In this document: piece after piece, positions 7,786-16,660 of the stretch
Layout: each line of letters opens with the position of its first letter
How positions within the stretch are numbered: position 1 is the first letter of the stretch
Assembly (NCBI GenBank): GCA_963599255.1
Contig: CAVBWS010000005.1
Location: 1-64,000 of the forward strand
DNA: 64,000 nt
Source of the DNA: RGIG5612 sp963599255
Lineage (GTDB): Bacteria; Bacillota; Clostridia; Lachnospirales; Lachnospiraceae
Direction of reading: 5' to 3'
Position numbers and translations under genes: made by a program
Notes under the pieces: generated by a model
Database searches by the model: none
Seen by the model: the letters and a program-made list of their open reading frames with translations, nothing else
Told to the model about the DNA's origin: nothing

Positions 7786-8896
7786 ACTTCTTGTCAACAA
7801 ACTTCTCTACCGGCTTAATTCCCATCTTCTCGAAAGACTCTTTAAATGGTGCATAAGCGATACCCTTTTCTGTAATGATACCGGTTACGAGACTGTGATT
7901 TGTAACATCAAATGCCGGATTAACTACGCCGACTCCTTCCGGTGCCATACGCTCCTTGTACCACATCTCGGTAACTTCCTCTGGCTTACGCTGTTCGATA
8001 TGAATCTCATCGCCTGATTCCATTGTCATGTCAATAGTTGATGACGGTGCGCATACATAGAACGGAATTCCATAATATTTAGCAATGATAGCAACGCCGC
8101 TGGTGCCGATCTTATTAGCAAAATCGCCATTGGCAGCAACACGGTCGCAGCCTACGAAGATAATGTCAATCTTACCTGACTTCATGGTATATGATGCCAT
8201 GTTGTCACACTGTACATATGTGTCAATTCCAGCTGCCTGCATCTCATAAGCACTTAATCTTGCGCCCTGAAGCAGTGGTCTGGTCTCATCACAGTATACA
8301 TGAAGATCCTTCTTAGGATCCCAGCCATGCTCTAATGCAATATACATTGGTGCAAGGGCTGTTCCGTACTTAGCTGTTGCAAGTGTTCCGGCATTGCAGT
8401 GTGTCATAATACCGATGTTCTTGCCATGCTTTTCTAAAAGTTCGAATCCGTAAGTACCTATATTTCTGCTGATCTGAATATCCTCCTCACGGATTGTATC
8501 AGCCTCATTCATCAAGCGAGCCTTCATTTCTGCTACGGTCTTGCCCTCCTTCTCTGCCAGAAGCACACCATGCATTCTGTTAAGGGCCCAGCTTAAATTA
8601 ACGGCTGTAGGACGAGATGAATTCAGGTATTCCATTATCTTCCTGCATTCTTCAACGAATGTATCCATATTATCGGTCTCTACCTTATCAGCAAGAACGT
8701 AATATCCATAGGCTCCTGCCACACCGATCGCCGGCGCACCTCTTACTCGAAGTGAGTAGATTGCTTCCCAGATATCCTCTGCCTTGTCGAGGGTTAAATA
8801 TTCGCAGACATTCGGCAGAAGGGTCTGATCCAGGATAATTATATGTTTCTTATCATCTGCCAGAAGGACAGTATCAAGATTCAGAGCATTTTCCAT
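7784..8896 (-). CDS. mtnA: S-methyl-5-thioribose-1-phosphate isomerase (MtnA-like)
   Basis: A 370-residue MtnA of the eIF2B-alpha-related family. It isomerises 5-methylthioribose-1-phosphate, and in DHAP-shunt pathways 5-deoxyribose-1-phosphate, to the ribulose-1-phosphate. Visible signatures are VRGAPAIGVAGAYG (51-64), catalytic Cys167 in THCNAG, DETRPLLQGARLSAYEM (203-219), and catalytic Asp251 in VGCDRVAANGD. It follows mtnK in what looks like a two-gene operon. No other methionine-salvage genes (mtnB, mtnC, mtnD, mtnW) are present, so the product probably goes to the aldolase of the shell operon rather than back to methionine. Confidence 0.93.
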   Translation of the reverse strand: MENALNLDTVLLADDKKHIIILDQTLLPNVCEYLTLDKAEDIWEAIYSLRVRGAPAIGVAGAYGYYVLADKVETDNMDTFVEECRKIMEYLNSSRPTAVNLSWALNRMHGVLLAEKEGKTVAEMKARLMNEADTIREEDIQISRNIGTYGFELLEKHGKNIGIMTHCNAGTLATAKYGTALAPMYIALEHGWDPKKDLHVYCDETRPLLQGARLSAYEMQAAGIDTYVQCDNMASYTMKSGKIDIIFVGCDRVAANGDFANKIGTSGVAIIAKYYGIPFYVCAPSSTIDMTMESGDEIHIEQRKPEEVTEMWYKERMAPEGVGVVNPAFDVTNHSLVTGIITEKGIAYAPFKESFEKMGIKPVEKFVDKK

Positions 8897-8973
8897 AACT
8901 CATAATTCCTTTCATTTTAGTTATATCGATATAGATTGGTCCACGCATCCAGTGCGCGATATTGCATTCTTAA

Positions 8974-10191
8974 TTATTCAGCGTCTACCGTTTCAACAGC
9001 CTTCTTAAGTGTACCGAACATGCATCCACCGCACTTCTTATCAGCACGATTCTTGATGAAGTTAATGCCGGCTGTGATACAGATCCTCTCTGCACGGGCA
9101 CGCTTCTTCTCATCAGCAATGGTTGTAATATCCTTAACATTGGCCATGCCTACTGTTCGACGGATCAATTCAAGGCCTGTAACAGCTGATGTGTCCTCAA
9201 GGATAGTCTTCAGATAATACTCCTTATATCCCGGAGTCTTGCACATTGTATCTGTAACATGCTCGTCGAAATATTTGCCCAGCTTGTCCATGGTCATATT
9301 TGTTGTATCCTTAATAGCTGACTCAACCCATGAGCAGAACTTCTCATCGCCTGTTGCGTCGCCATTACACCATGCAAATATAAGGTTAGCGATAACATTG
9401 CCGATATCATATCCCATCGGTCCGTAGAAGCAGAACTCAGGGTCAAATACCTTGGTAGATTCGTCATTAATGAAGATAGATCCTGTATGAAGGTCGCCGT
9501 GGATCAGAGACTGTGCTCTGGTCATGAAGTCCATCTTAAGCTTGGCAACTTCCAGCTTCAGCTCATCATCGCTGTATAATTTCTCCTTAACGTATTCAGC
9601 ATTCGGTGCAAATACATTATTTCTTCCCTGCTCATCATTGTAAGGTTCTGTATAAACAAGAGCCTCTGTAATATCGCACAGCTGAGGATTAATGAAGCTC
9701 TTCTGAAGAGCCTTCTTCTCCTCATGATTCATAACTACGTCTGTTGTTCCCATGAGAACCTGTGCCATAAAGGTAGATATCTGATCTGCGAATTTAGGAA
9801 ATGTCTTATGCTCTAACATTGCTGTACGCATGATCTCATGATCCGAAAGATCCTGCATGCAGCATGTGCTCATAACCGTATCGTAGCAATAGATCTCCGG
9901 AACATATCCCGGTGCCAGCTCGCCCTGCAGAATCAATATTTCTGATTCTACACGGTTACGATCCGTATCAATCTTCATGTCCTCAGATATACGAAGAGAT
10001 ACACCGGCCTGCTTAACAATTACGCTATGGCCCTTCTCATCCTTAACCTTGAATACATAATTCAGGTTGCCGTCGCCGATCTCCTTGCAGCTCATGGTTG
10101 CTGCGTCCCAGTTCTTCTGTGGAACCTTAACCTTAGCATACTCTATTGCGTCGTTTTCTTTCATAAGAAAGTAAGAATCAAAATTTGCCAT
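8974..10191 (-). CDS. mtnK: 5-methylthioribose kinase (MtnK-like)
   Basis: A 405-residue aminoglycoside-phosphotransferase-fold kinase. Signatures are the Gly loop GDGNLNYVF (39-47), the catalytic HGDLHTGS (231-238), and DPEFCFYGPMG with the following YDIGN (250-264), all characteristic of MtnK. It phosphorylates 5-methylthioribose (and plausibly 5-deoxyribose) at C1. I start it at the ATG at 10191, which follows AAAAGGAG; an open frame 40 codons longer has no ribosome binding site. Together with mtnA it converts an imported 5-substituted ribose into the aldolase substrate. Confidence 0.93.
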   Translation of the reverse strand: MANFDSYFLMKENDAIEYAKVKVPQKNWDAATMSCKEIGDGNLNYVFKVKDEKGHSVIVKQAGVSLRISEDMKIDTDRNRVESEILILQGELAPGYVPEIYCYDTVMSTCCMQDLSDHEIMRTAMLEHKTFPKFADQISTFMAQVLMGTTDVVMNHEEKKALQKSFINPQLCDITEALVYTEPYNDEQGRNNVFAPNAEYVKEKLYSDDELKLEVAKLKMDFMTRAQSLIHGDLHTGSIFINDESTKVFDPEFCFYGPMGYDIGNVIANLIFAWCNGDATGDEKFCSWVESAIKDTTNMTMDKLGKYFDEHVTDTMCKTPGYKEYYLKTILEDTSAVTGLELIRRTVGMANVKDITTIADEKKRARAERICITAGINFIKNRADKKCGGCMFGTLKKAVETVDAE

Positions 10192-10386
10192 AATATACAT
10201 CTCCTTTTTATATTCTAACGTGGCTCTGCCCATTCCGTGATGCCCGTGGATTCCTTCAGATAATGTCATCGCTTCCCAAACTGGCGATACACGATCACCC
10301 ACCCGGCACACTCTGGCTCAGGCAGATATGCCATTTATTAAATCTTAATCAATTTACATAATCTTAGGAAAAAGTCGTGTCTCTGT

Positions 10387-10443
10387 CAACACAAAAGCGG
10401 ACATAAAACAACATTTTCCAAATAAATGCAACATTTAACAACA
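10387..10443 (-). promoter_or_regulatory. phased CAACA repeats upstream of mtnK (putative operator)
   Basis: CAACA occurs at 10387, 10409, 10429 and 10439; the last three start at exact multiples of 10 bp and read CAACAT. The same pentamer (as TGTTG on the plus strand) is repeated three times at 10-bp steps upstream of the importer operon (14684-14708). Repeats phased to the helical turn upstream of two operons of one pathway suggest sites for the DeoR regulator. This is inference from position and spacing. Confidence 0.45.
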
Positions 10444-10463
10444 TTTATTACTGTTATTTGTTC

Positions 10464-10501
10464 AAAAGGACGAGCCACAGTTATATGTGACCCGTCCTTT
10501 T
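10464..10501 (-). terminator. terminator after the importer operon
   Basis: AAAAGGACG (10464-10472) pairs with CGTCCTTTT (10493-10501), with an inner CAC/GTG. It lies 25 bases after the permease stop and ends in T-rich sequence on both strands. It separates the importer operon from mtnK-mtnA. Confidence 0.75.
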
Positions 10502-10525
10502 TATCTGACGGATATTTTACTTATC

Positions 10526-11545
10526 CTAGTCTTCTTTACTTGTTGCGTATGCGGCTACAAGAGCAAGGCACAAAACTGCGCCCTTAACTGCAGGAAGTAC
10601 ATAGTAAACAACGCCGCACATTGTCATACCGTTTTCAAGAACTGTAATTAACAGCGCACCGATCGCAGTACCTATAGCATTATATTTCTCACGGCCGCCA
10701 ATGCTTCGTCCGATGAATACCGCAGCAAGTGAGCTCATCAGGTAACTGTCAGAACCGTTGATCTGAGCTGCCGAGTTTCTCGAACATACTACGATACCGC
10801 CGATAGCGATAAATATTGCAGCGAACATACCTGCCATAAAACGCATCTTCTTAACATTGATACCTGAAAGCTTCGCAGCCGTCTTATTGCCGCCCATTGC
10901 ATACAGGTAACGACCATATTTGGTTCTCTCAAGCAGGATGTAGCATACAACTACGCAGATAACCATGATAATGATGATCCATGGATCCTTACCTATATTA
11001 CGGGCATCAATAGAACCGTCTGCATAGATCCAGCCTGAACGTGCAGGTGAAGTTTCTCCGCCTCTGAAAATGGTTGCCCATGAAGCTACTGTCATTCCGG
11101 CTGATACAGCGCTGCCGCCTGTATATGCCAGACCTAAGCCTTGGTGGACAAACTGCAATGCACAGGTTGCCAACATATCCGGAACCTTACATACAAGGAT
11201 AAGGAACATTGTAAGCAGGTACATTATCATAGCAAATACTATGGTAAGTACGATACACAGCCACAGCGGCATTGCAAACCACAGATAGAATGAAGCAAAT
11301 ACATATGCACAGAATGTACCCAATGTACCGGCTGCCATATCGAATCCGTCAGGAGCCATGGAAACTGTAGCTGCCAATGCGAAAATTGTTACAGTCGACA
11401 TCGAACGCAGGATATTGATCAGGTTAGTTGTCGAGAAAAAGGCACCGCCCTTCATTATGGTGAAAAAGATTATAGAAAGAACAAGCACGAGCACGGCTGC
11501 CCAGTTTACGAATATCTTTCCCACGCTTCTTTTAGATTGACTCAT
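10526..11545 (-). CDS. RbsC-type ABC importer permease (BMC locus)
   Basis: A 339-residue polytopic membrane protein of the RbsC/branched-chain permease family (BPD_transp_2), with about nine or ten hydrophobic segments and the cytoplasmic coupling region AAKLSGINVKKMRF. It probably homodimerises, since this importer has a single permease gene, unlike the two importers at 29-41 kb. The start at 11545 follows GGAGG; a longer frame to 11575 lacks one. It is the last gene of the importer operon. The substrate is inferred from mtnK/mtnA as 5-deoxyribose, 5-methylthioribose or a nucleoside of these. Confidence 0.88.
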   Translation of the reverse strand: MSQSKRSVGKIFVNWAAVLVLVLSIIFFTIMKGGAFFSTTNLINILRSMSTVTIFALAATVSMAPDGFDMAAGTLGTFCAYVFASFYLWFAMPLWLCIVLTIVFAMIMYLLTMFLILVCKVPDMLATCALQFVHQGLGLAYTGGSAVSAGMTVASWATIFRGGETSPARSGWIYADGSIDARNIGKDPWIIIIMVICVVVCYILLERTKYGRYLYAMGGNKTAAKLSGINVKKMRFMAGMFAAIFIAIGGIVVCSRNSAAQINGSDSYLMSSLAAVFIGRSIGGREKYNAIGTAIGALLITVLENGMTMCGVVYYVLPAVKGAVLCLALVAAYATSKED

Positions 11546-11591
11546 TTTATAGTCCTCCGAATTAAGTTTTATCAATAACGCCTGACTGCCC

Positions 11592-13115
11592 TTAAGCTCT
11601 TTGCTGAACTTCGCCGGTTGAGTAGCGCATTATTTCATTTTCATTTGTATTCTTAGTCTCCAGCTCGGCTGTGATCTTGCCGTCAAACATTACATACATA
11701 CGGTCTGTAATAGACAGCAGCTCAGAGTTCTCGCATGTTGCATATATAACGCAGTTGCCGTCCTTCGCGATCTGATTGATAAGACGGAATATCTCCTGCT
11801 TAGCTCCTACGTCAACACCCTTAGTCGGCTCGTCGAATATATAGACATCGCTGTCAGCAGCAATCCATTTGCCGACTACTACCTTCTGCTGGTTACCGCC
11901 TGACAGGAAGGCTACTTTCTGTTTGATAGACGGTGTTGCGATCTTAAGCTCTTCTACATACTTCTTAGCATTCTTAGCTGTTGCATGTTCATTTACAAAT
12001 GAAGCCTTACAGAATCTGTTAAGGGATGCAGCTGCCAGATTGAAGTTAACTGTCTCTGCAACCAGAACGCCCTCTTTACGACGCTCCTCCGGAACAAGAG
12101 CTATACGATTCTTAACCGCATCTGACGGTGTCTTGATCTTAAGCTCCTTGCCGTTTAATGTTATCTTGCCGGAAGCCTTCTTATAAGCTCCGAATATGGT
12201 CTTGCACAGCTCTGTCTTGCCGCCGCCTACAAGGCCTGCAAGACCTACGATCTCGCCCTTGCGAACATACATATTGATATCTTTAACTTTGCCTTCTTTT
12301 TCTGTAAGATTTTCCACAATGAAGGCTTTATCTCCGATCTCGCAGATCTCCTTAGGAAATTCTTCATCGAAGGACCTTCCTAACATCTTGTCTACGATCT
12401 CTTTAGAGGTAGTCTGCTCTGTGATAGGGGTTGTATCCACGATCATACCGCCCCTCATAACAGTATAACTGTCACAGATATTTAATACCTCGTGAATTCT
12501 GTGAGTAATAAATATGATGGCCATGTTCTTAGTTTCTCTCAGATGTCTTACGACGCGGAACAGTTCTTCTGTCTCAGCATCAGACAACGGAGCAGTCGGC
12601 TCATCTAAAATAAGAAAATTACATTCATTTTGAATCGCTCTTGCGATAAGAACCATCTGTTTCTGAGCAAGTGAAAGCGAACCGCATATCTTTCTGACAT
12701 CGATATCTACATTCAGCTGCTTAAGAACATCTCTGGCTTCTCTTCTTAATCTGGTATAATTGATAAATAGTTTTCCGTTCATGTTCATGACCATGTCATT
12801 GAACATAACATTTTCAGCAACAGTCAGGTTCGGTGCCAGTGCCATATCTACTTCCTGATATACAATCTGGATACCTATCTTCTTCGCATCCATCGGGTGT
12901 CTCAATTCTACTGGCTTTCCATTATACAGAACCTCTCCTGTATATGTAGGATTCGCTCCGGCAAGAACCTTCATCAGGGTGGATTTGCCCGCACCATTAG
13001 CTCCCATCAATGCATGAATTGTTCCGGTGCTGATAGAAAAATCAATATCTGAAAGTGCCTTTACACCAGGAAATTCTATGGAAACGCCTTTGGTTTCCAG
13101 GGTAATTTTTTCCAT
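11592..13115 (-). CDS. RbsA-type double ABC ATPase (BMC locus)
   Basis: A 507-residue protein with two fused nucleotide-binding domains. Domain 1 has Walker A GANGAGKST and Walker B LILDEPTAPLS. Domain 2 has a P-loop-like GLVGGGKTEL, signature LSGGNQQKV and DEPTKGVDVG, so both Walker B glutamates are kept. This contrasts with the two ATPases at 33 and 41 kb. It powers import with the permease and binding protein on either side. The start ATG follows GGAAGGGG. Confidence 0.92.
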   Translation of the reverse strand: MEKITLETKGVSIEFPGVKALSDIDFSISTGTIHALMGANGAGKSTLMKVLAGANPTYTGEVLYNGKPVELRHPMDAKKIGIQIVYQEVDMALAPNLTVAENVMFNDMVMNMNGKLFINYTRLRREARDVLKQLNVDIDVRKICGSLSLAQKQMVLIARAIQNECNFLILDEPTAPLSDAETEELFRVVRHLRETKNMAIIFITHRIHEVLNICDSYTVMRGGMIVDTTPITEQTTSKEIVDKMLGRSFDEEFPKEICEIGDKAFIVENLTEKEGKVKDINMYVRKGEIVGLAGLVGGGKTELCKTIFGAYKKASGKITLNGKELKIKTPSDAVKNRIALVPEERRKEGVLVAETVNFNLAAASLNRFCKASFVNEHATAKNAKKYVEELKIATPSIKQKVAFLSGGNQQKVVVGKWIAADSDVYIFDEPTKGVDVGAKQEIFRLINQIAKDGNCVIYATCENSELLSITDRMYVMFDGKITAELETKNTNENEIMRYSTGEVQQRA

Positions 13116-13149
13116 TAATTCTGTCCCCTTCCGTTCTAATCACTGCCAA

Positions 13150-13175
13150 GGGCGTCAAAGTAAACCTTGACGCCC
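13150..13175 (-). other. intercistronic hairpin after binding-protein gene
   Basis: GGGCGTCAA (13150-13158) pairs perfectly with TTGACGCCC (13167-13175), loop of 8. It sits between the binding-protein and ATPase genes with no T-run. Hairpins in this place usually raise the level of the upstream (binding protein) message. Similar hairpins follow other binding-protein genes in this window. Confidence 0.65.
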
Positions 13176-13314
13176 TCACAATTAATTACTTTGATAAAGC
13201 AAATTTTAAATTATTGTTTTAGGTTGGCGCATATTGTGCGCGTCTTAACTTTCGTTCTAAATGTTCATGATAACCGGTCGTTAAGCATGAACTGCTCTCC
13301 TGATATCCTAATAA

Positions 13315-14463
13315 TTAGAATCCAAGAAGTTCTACCATCCAATCACATGTTGGCATCCATGATGTATCTGAATATGACTCTGCAGCTACAAGGTCAAGAT
13401 TCTCGATTGTGATGCCTTCCTGTGATGTAACCTGTTCCTGAGTAACGATAGTTGAAGGAATCTCCATCCAAGCACCGATCTCTGCATAGTAGCATGATGC
13501 TGCTTCGATGTCTTCATACTGATCTGCTAATTCAAGTGCAAGTACACGGCAAGCGAACTGACCATTGAGGTTCCAGTTTGTTGTTGCACAAGCCTTCCAC
13601 TGTGATCCTTCTTCCTGCATGAACTGAATGTCCTCGTTGCAGATATCTACAGAAACCATAGGGATCTGACGATTGTTCTCTGAAAGTGACTGATATACAC
13701 CCTGTGCATAAGCATCGTAGCAGCACCAGATACCATCGATCTGATCATCTGTATACTTAGCTAATGTAGCTGTTGTAACGTCACGCATTGAAGATGTAGC
13801 ATTCTGATCATCTGTAGGAGCGATTCTCTCTAATGTAACGATCTTGCCTTCTTCTTCATATGGTGCATAACCAACCTGACGACGGTCAAATGGGCTGTTG
13901 TATCCAGCACCCTGCTGAACCTGAAGAATGTTAAGAGGTTCACCAGCTGCTACCTTGTCAGCGTTCTCAGGAAGAGCCATAAGAGCCTCTACCAGACCAG
14001 CTGCAAATCCTGCATCCTGCTGGAAGAACTGTGTAACACCATCGATCTTAGCTGTCTCACCGTTAGCATCCTTGAAAGGTGTATCAAATGTTACGATCTT
14101 AAGATCAGGATACTGAGCAAGGATGTCTGACAGATACTGCCATGCATATTCCTGTCCGCCGTGTGAAACCATAAGTCCGTCATAGCCTGATGCAGCACAC
14201 TGTGCGATCGTATCCTGCCATGTCTCTGCGTTATCACTGCAGAAGAAGGTATCTGCTTCCATACCAAGAGCTTCTGCTGTAGCCTTGAAATTATCTGACC
14301 ACATCTGGAATATTGTAGCAGGACTCATGAGCATGATATAAGCGATCTTCTTACCTGCTACAGGAGATACTGCTGCTTCACCAGCAGATGTTGCCATTGC
14401 CCCCAATGAACCCACAGCAAGAACTGACGCTAATAAAAGCGCTGCAAATTTTTTCAACTTCAT
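13315..14463 (-). CDS. periplasmic-binding-protein-like sugar receptor (BMC locus)
   Basis: A 382-residue secreted receptor of the RbsB/LacI-like fold (Peripla_BP_4). It has a Sec signal peptide (about 1-28) and then KKIAYIMLMSPATIFQMWSDN, typical of strand 1. There is no lipobox cysteine in the signal region, although Gram-positive receptors are usually lipoproteins. It is the first gene of the importer operon, with AAGGAGG before the ATG. Likely ligands are 5-deoxyribose, 5-methylthioribose or the parent nucleosides, inferred from the adjacent kinase and isomerase. Confidence 0.87.
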   Translation of the reverse strand: MKLKKFAALLLASVLAVGSLGAMATSAGEAAVSPVAGKKIAYIMLMSPATIFQMWSDNFKATAEALGMEADTFFCSDNAETWQDTIAQCAASGYDGLMVSHGGQEYAWQYLSDILAQYPDLKIVTFDTPFKDANGETAKIDGVTQFFQQDAGFAAGLVEALMALPENADKVAAGEPLNILQVQQGAGYNSPFDRRQVGYAPYEEEGKIVTLERIAPTDDQNATSSMRDVTTATLAKYTDDQIDGIWCCYDAYAQGVYQSLSENNRQIPMVSVDICNEDIQFMQEEGSQWKACATTNWNLNGQFACRVLALELADQYEDIEAASCYYAEIGAWMEIPSTIVTQEQVTSQEGITIENLDLVAAESYSDTSWMPTCDWMVELLGF

Positions 14464-14841
14464 AAAATGTTTCCTCCTTTTTTATTCAGTCTGATCATAT
14501 CAGACGTTTGTACAAAGTTTATTTATCATATTTCTTTTATAAAGTAAACGCTCTGTAAGCCTGTTGTTTTTTTTTGTAAAATCTGTACATTTTTCTGTTT
14601 TTCAATTATATAAAAAAACCATAGAAACTAGCCATTCCCGGTAATATAATCTATCAGATTTAATTATTTGATACATACGTCAATGTTGTATTTTGTTGTT
14701 TTTTGTTGACTTCAAATTGTACCAACAAAAAAACACTTCATGCCGCAATGCATCCCCATATCGGCGGGATTTCTTCCTGAAAAAGCGCAGCGGCAGAGAT
14801 TATAACAAAAAAGTCATCTTAACACCAGGAGAAAATCTGCC
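14464..14841 (-). promoter_or_regulatory. importer operon upstream region with 10-bp phased TGTTG repeats
   Basis: TGTTG begins at 14684, 14694 and 14704, exactly 10 bp apart, in an AT-rich region between the importer operon (minus strand) and a PHP gene (plus strand). It matches the phased CAACA array upstream of mtnK and is a candidate DeoR operator. The remainder is AT-rich and contains both divergent promoters, which I could not place. AGGAG for the PHP gene is at about 14828. Confidence 0.45.
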
Positions 14842-15759
14842 ATGAGAAAAAATAACCATATAATCGATCTGCATATGCACAGTGTTCACTCGGACGGAAC
14901 ATTTACAACAAACGAGATGCTGGCCATGCTGTGGGATAAAAACGCCGATATCATATCATTTACAGACCATGACAGTGTAGGCTGCTATTATGATATCAGA
15001 GAAGGCAGAGCCAGACTCTATCCTGACGTTACCCTTATCCCCGGCGTTGAGCTGAGCTGTCAGGTAGACGGGCTGCTCCGCGATATGCTAGGCTACGGCA
15101 TCTCTGTAGACTATATCAATAATTACCTTAATGAAAAATACAGTCCTGCCAACCGCCTGAAGAAGCAGCAGTTGGTGTTAGAGAGGTTCAAGGAGATCTG
15201 CCGCAGCAAGAACCTCTGCTTCGATGAATCAATTCATGTAACCGAAGGCAAGAAAGCTGAAGGATATACGGTAATGTATATGGAACTCAATCGCCATCCC
15301 AAGAACATAGAACGTTTCCCGTTTCTTGGGGACTGCACCAGATTGTATTGGGATCATATCTCTAATATTAACAGTGAATTCTTTATAGATGAAACATTTG
15401 ACCTGCCTACATTTGCCGAGGCGATTGACGTGATCCATAAGGCAGGAGGCAAGGCATTCCTGGCTCACCCCTTCGTATACGCAATGTCCGATGAGGATAC
15501 AGAGGCGTTGATCAAATACGCTGCCGACAACGGCGTCGACGGACTAGAGCTTAAGCACCAGTCTAATAAGGAAGGCCATGTAGAAAAGCTGCGGGGCTTT
15601 GCCAAGAAATACAATCTCTTAACCAGCGGCGGCACAGACTTTCACGGACTTAATAAGCCGGGCATCAAGCTTATCACTGCCTTCGGCAACATGTTGGTTG
15701 AATATGAAGATGTTAAGGAATGGGTGGAAGAATTAGGCGAACTTCAATGCGTCCTTTAG
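14842..15759 (+). CDS. PHP-domain phosphoesterase
   Basis: A 305-residue protein with the PHP metal-binding motifs: DLHMHSVHSDG (9-19), FTDHDS (about 39-44), the IPGVELS strand, FLAHPF, and GGTDFHG near the C-terminus. Stand-alone PHP proteins of this size include 3',5'-nucleotide bisphosphate phosphatases and histidinol-phosphatase-like enzymes; the substrate cannot be told from sequence. Its last 27 bases overlap the end of the convergent sigma factor gene, so the two messages are partly antisense. Confidence 0.85.
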   Translation: MRKNNHIIDLHMHSVHSDGTFTTNEMLAMLWDKNADIISFTDHDSVGCYYDIREGRARLYPDVTLIPGVELSCQVDGLLRDMLGYGISVDYINNYLNEKYSPANRLKKQQLVLERFKEICRSKNLCFDESIHVTEGKKAEGYTVMYMELNRHPKNIERFPFLGDCTRLYWDHISNINSEFFIDETFDLPTFAEAIDVIHKAGGKAFLAHPFVYAMSDEDTEALIKYAADNGVDGLELKHQSNKEGHVEKLRGFAKKYNLLTSGGTDFHGLNKPGIKLITAFGNMLVEYEDVKEWVEELGELQCVL

Positions 15760-16248
15760 CTCTTGCAGAGCCTTCTTGTGCACGATCTTTACATTGGCAT
15801 ATGACATTCCCATGCGCTGAGCCACATCCTTAAGAGTCAGATTGCTGTAATAATGCAGAACAATAACATCTCTGGATCGTTCAGAGATGTGTTCTAGTGC
15901 ATCTGCCAGCTCCTCTAATTCTTCATTTGCAACGACCTCTGACTCGATGTCCCGGGTATCTATCAAGGTCTCCGGCATCAGTCCCTCCGACCCGTTTTCA
16001 TCCGGAATCGGCTCGTACACCTTGCGAGTTCGGTAATAATCCAGAACCGTATTGTTGGCAATCGTATATATCCAGGTGGACGCGCACGCCTTGGCAGGGT
16101 CAAATCTATCAATGTTCGCCGTGATTTTCAGAAAAATGTCAGACACAATATCCTCGACTGCATCAATATCTGAAACCTTACGCGCAACGAAGCCGTACAC
16201 TTTCTTGTAATAAGTGTTATATATTTCTTCTAAACTGGGCTTTTGCAT
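15733..16248 (-). CDS. ECF-type sigma-70 factor
   Basis: A 171-residue sigma factor with region 2 (AVEDIVSDIFLKI, then STWIYTIANNTVLDYYR) and region 4 (SRDVIVLHYYSNLTLKDVAQRMGMSYANVKI). Its start overlaps the stop of the upstream small gene (TAATG at 16248), so the two are translationally coupled. There is no classical membrane anti-sigma factor beside it. Targets are unknown. Confidence 0.92.
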   Translation of the reverse strand: MQKPSLEEIYNTYYKKVYGFVARKVSDIDAVEDIVSDIFLKITANIDRFDPAKACASTWIYTIANNTVLDYYRTRKVYEPIPDENGSEGLMPETLIDTRDIESEVVANEELEELADALEHISERSRDVIVLHYYSNLTLKDVAQRMGMSYANVKIVHKKALQELKDALKFA

Positions 16249-16544
16249 TATATAAAATCTCCGGGTGTCAGATTTTTATTACAGCCTAAGGGCCTGTTCT
16301 GTGCTGCATTATCTGCCTTATCAGCCTTGATGCAACTGGTTAATGTGCTGAATGAACCGGCTGCTGCATGTACATCCCCCGCTGCACTCAGCATCTCCAG
16401 GTCAGTTTCCTCTATTTCGCTGCAAAGCACCTCTTCATTTTCCGGTAATTGATATCGATCCGTTACATCATCAATCACGTTCTGCAGTCTGGAATTCTGC
16501 ACAAAATATTGCAAATCAAATAATTGTTGTAATCTTGCTTCCAT
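16248..16544 (-). CDS. small protein with RiPP-leader-like region, coupled to ECF sigma factor
   Basis: 98 residues when started at the ATG at 16544, which follows GGGGAG; a longer frame from a GTG overlaps that ribosome binding site. The N-terminus (LFDLQYFVQNSRLQNVIDDV) and the acidic stretch ending TDLEMLSAAGD resemble leader peptides that end in LxxVxAAG or double Gly. The tail is rich in Ala, Ser and Asn with two Cys. I recall similar small proteins next to ECF sigma factors in gut Clostridia but know no function. No modifying enzyme or exporter is adjacent. It could equally be a regulator of the sigma factor. Confidence 0.65.
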   Translation of the reverse strand: MEARLQQLFDLQYFVQNSRLQNVIDDVTDRYQLPENEEVLCSEIEETDLEMLSAAGDVHAAAGSFSTLTSCIKADKADNAAQNRPLGCNKNLTPGDFI

Positions 16545-16660
16545 AATATATCCGCTCCCCACGAGGTATTATACCACCCCTTGTCCCACATAACACATAA
16601 ATTTATCAGCATACATTTTCTGCCGATCCTTTTTCATTTTACCATGCACTTTCATGCTCT

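Noticed and set aside
7784..10191. Classical methionine salvage pathway
   Set aside because: mtnK and mtnA alone are present. No mtnB, mtnC, mtnD, mtnW or mtnN gene is near, and an aldolase with a microcompartment is next to them.
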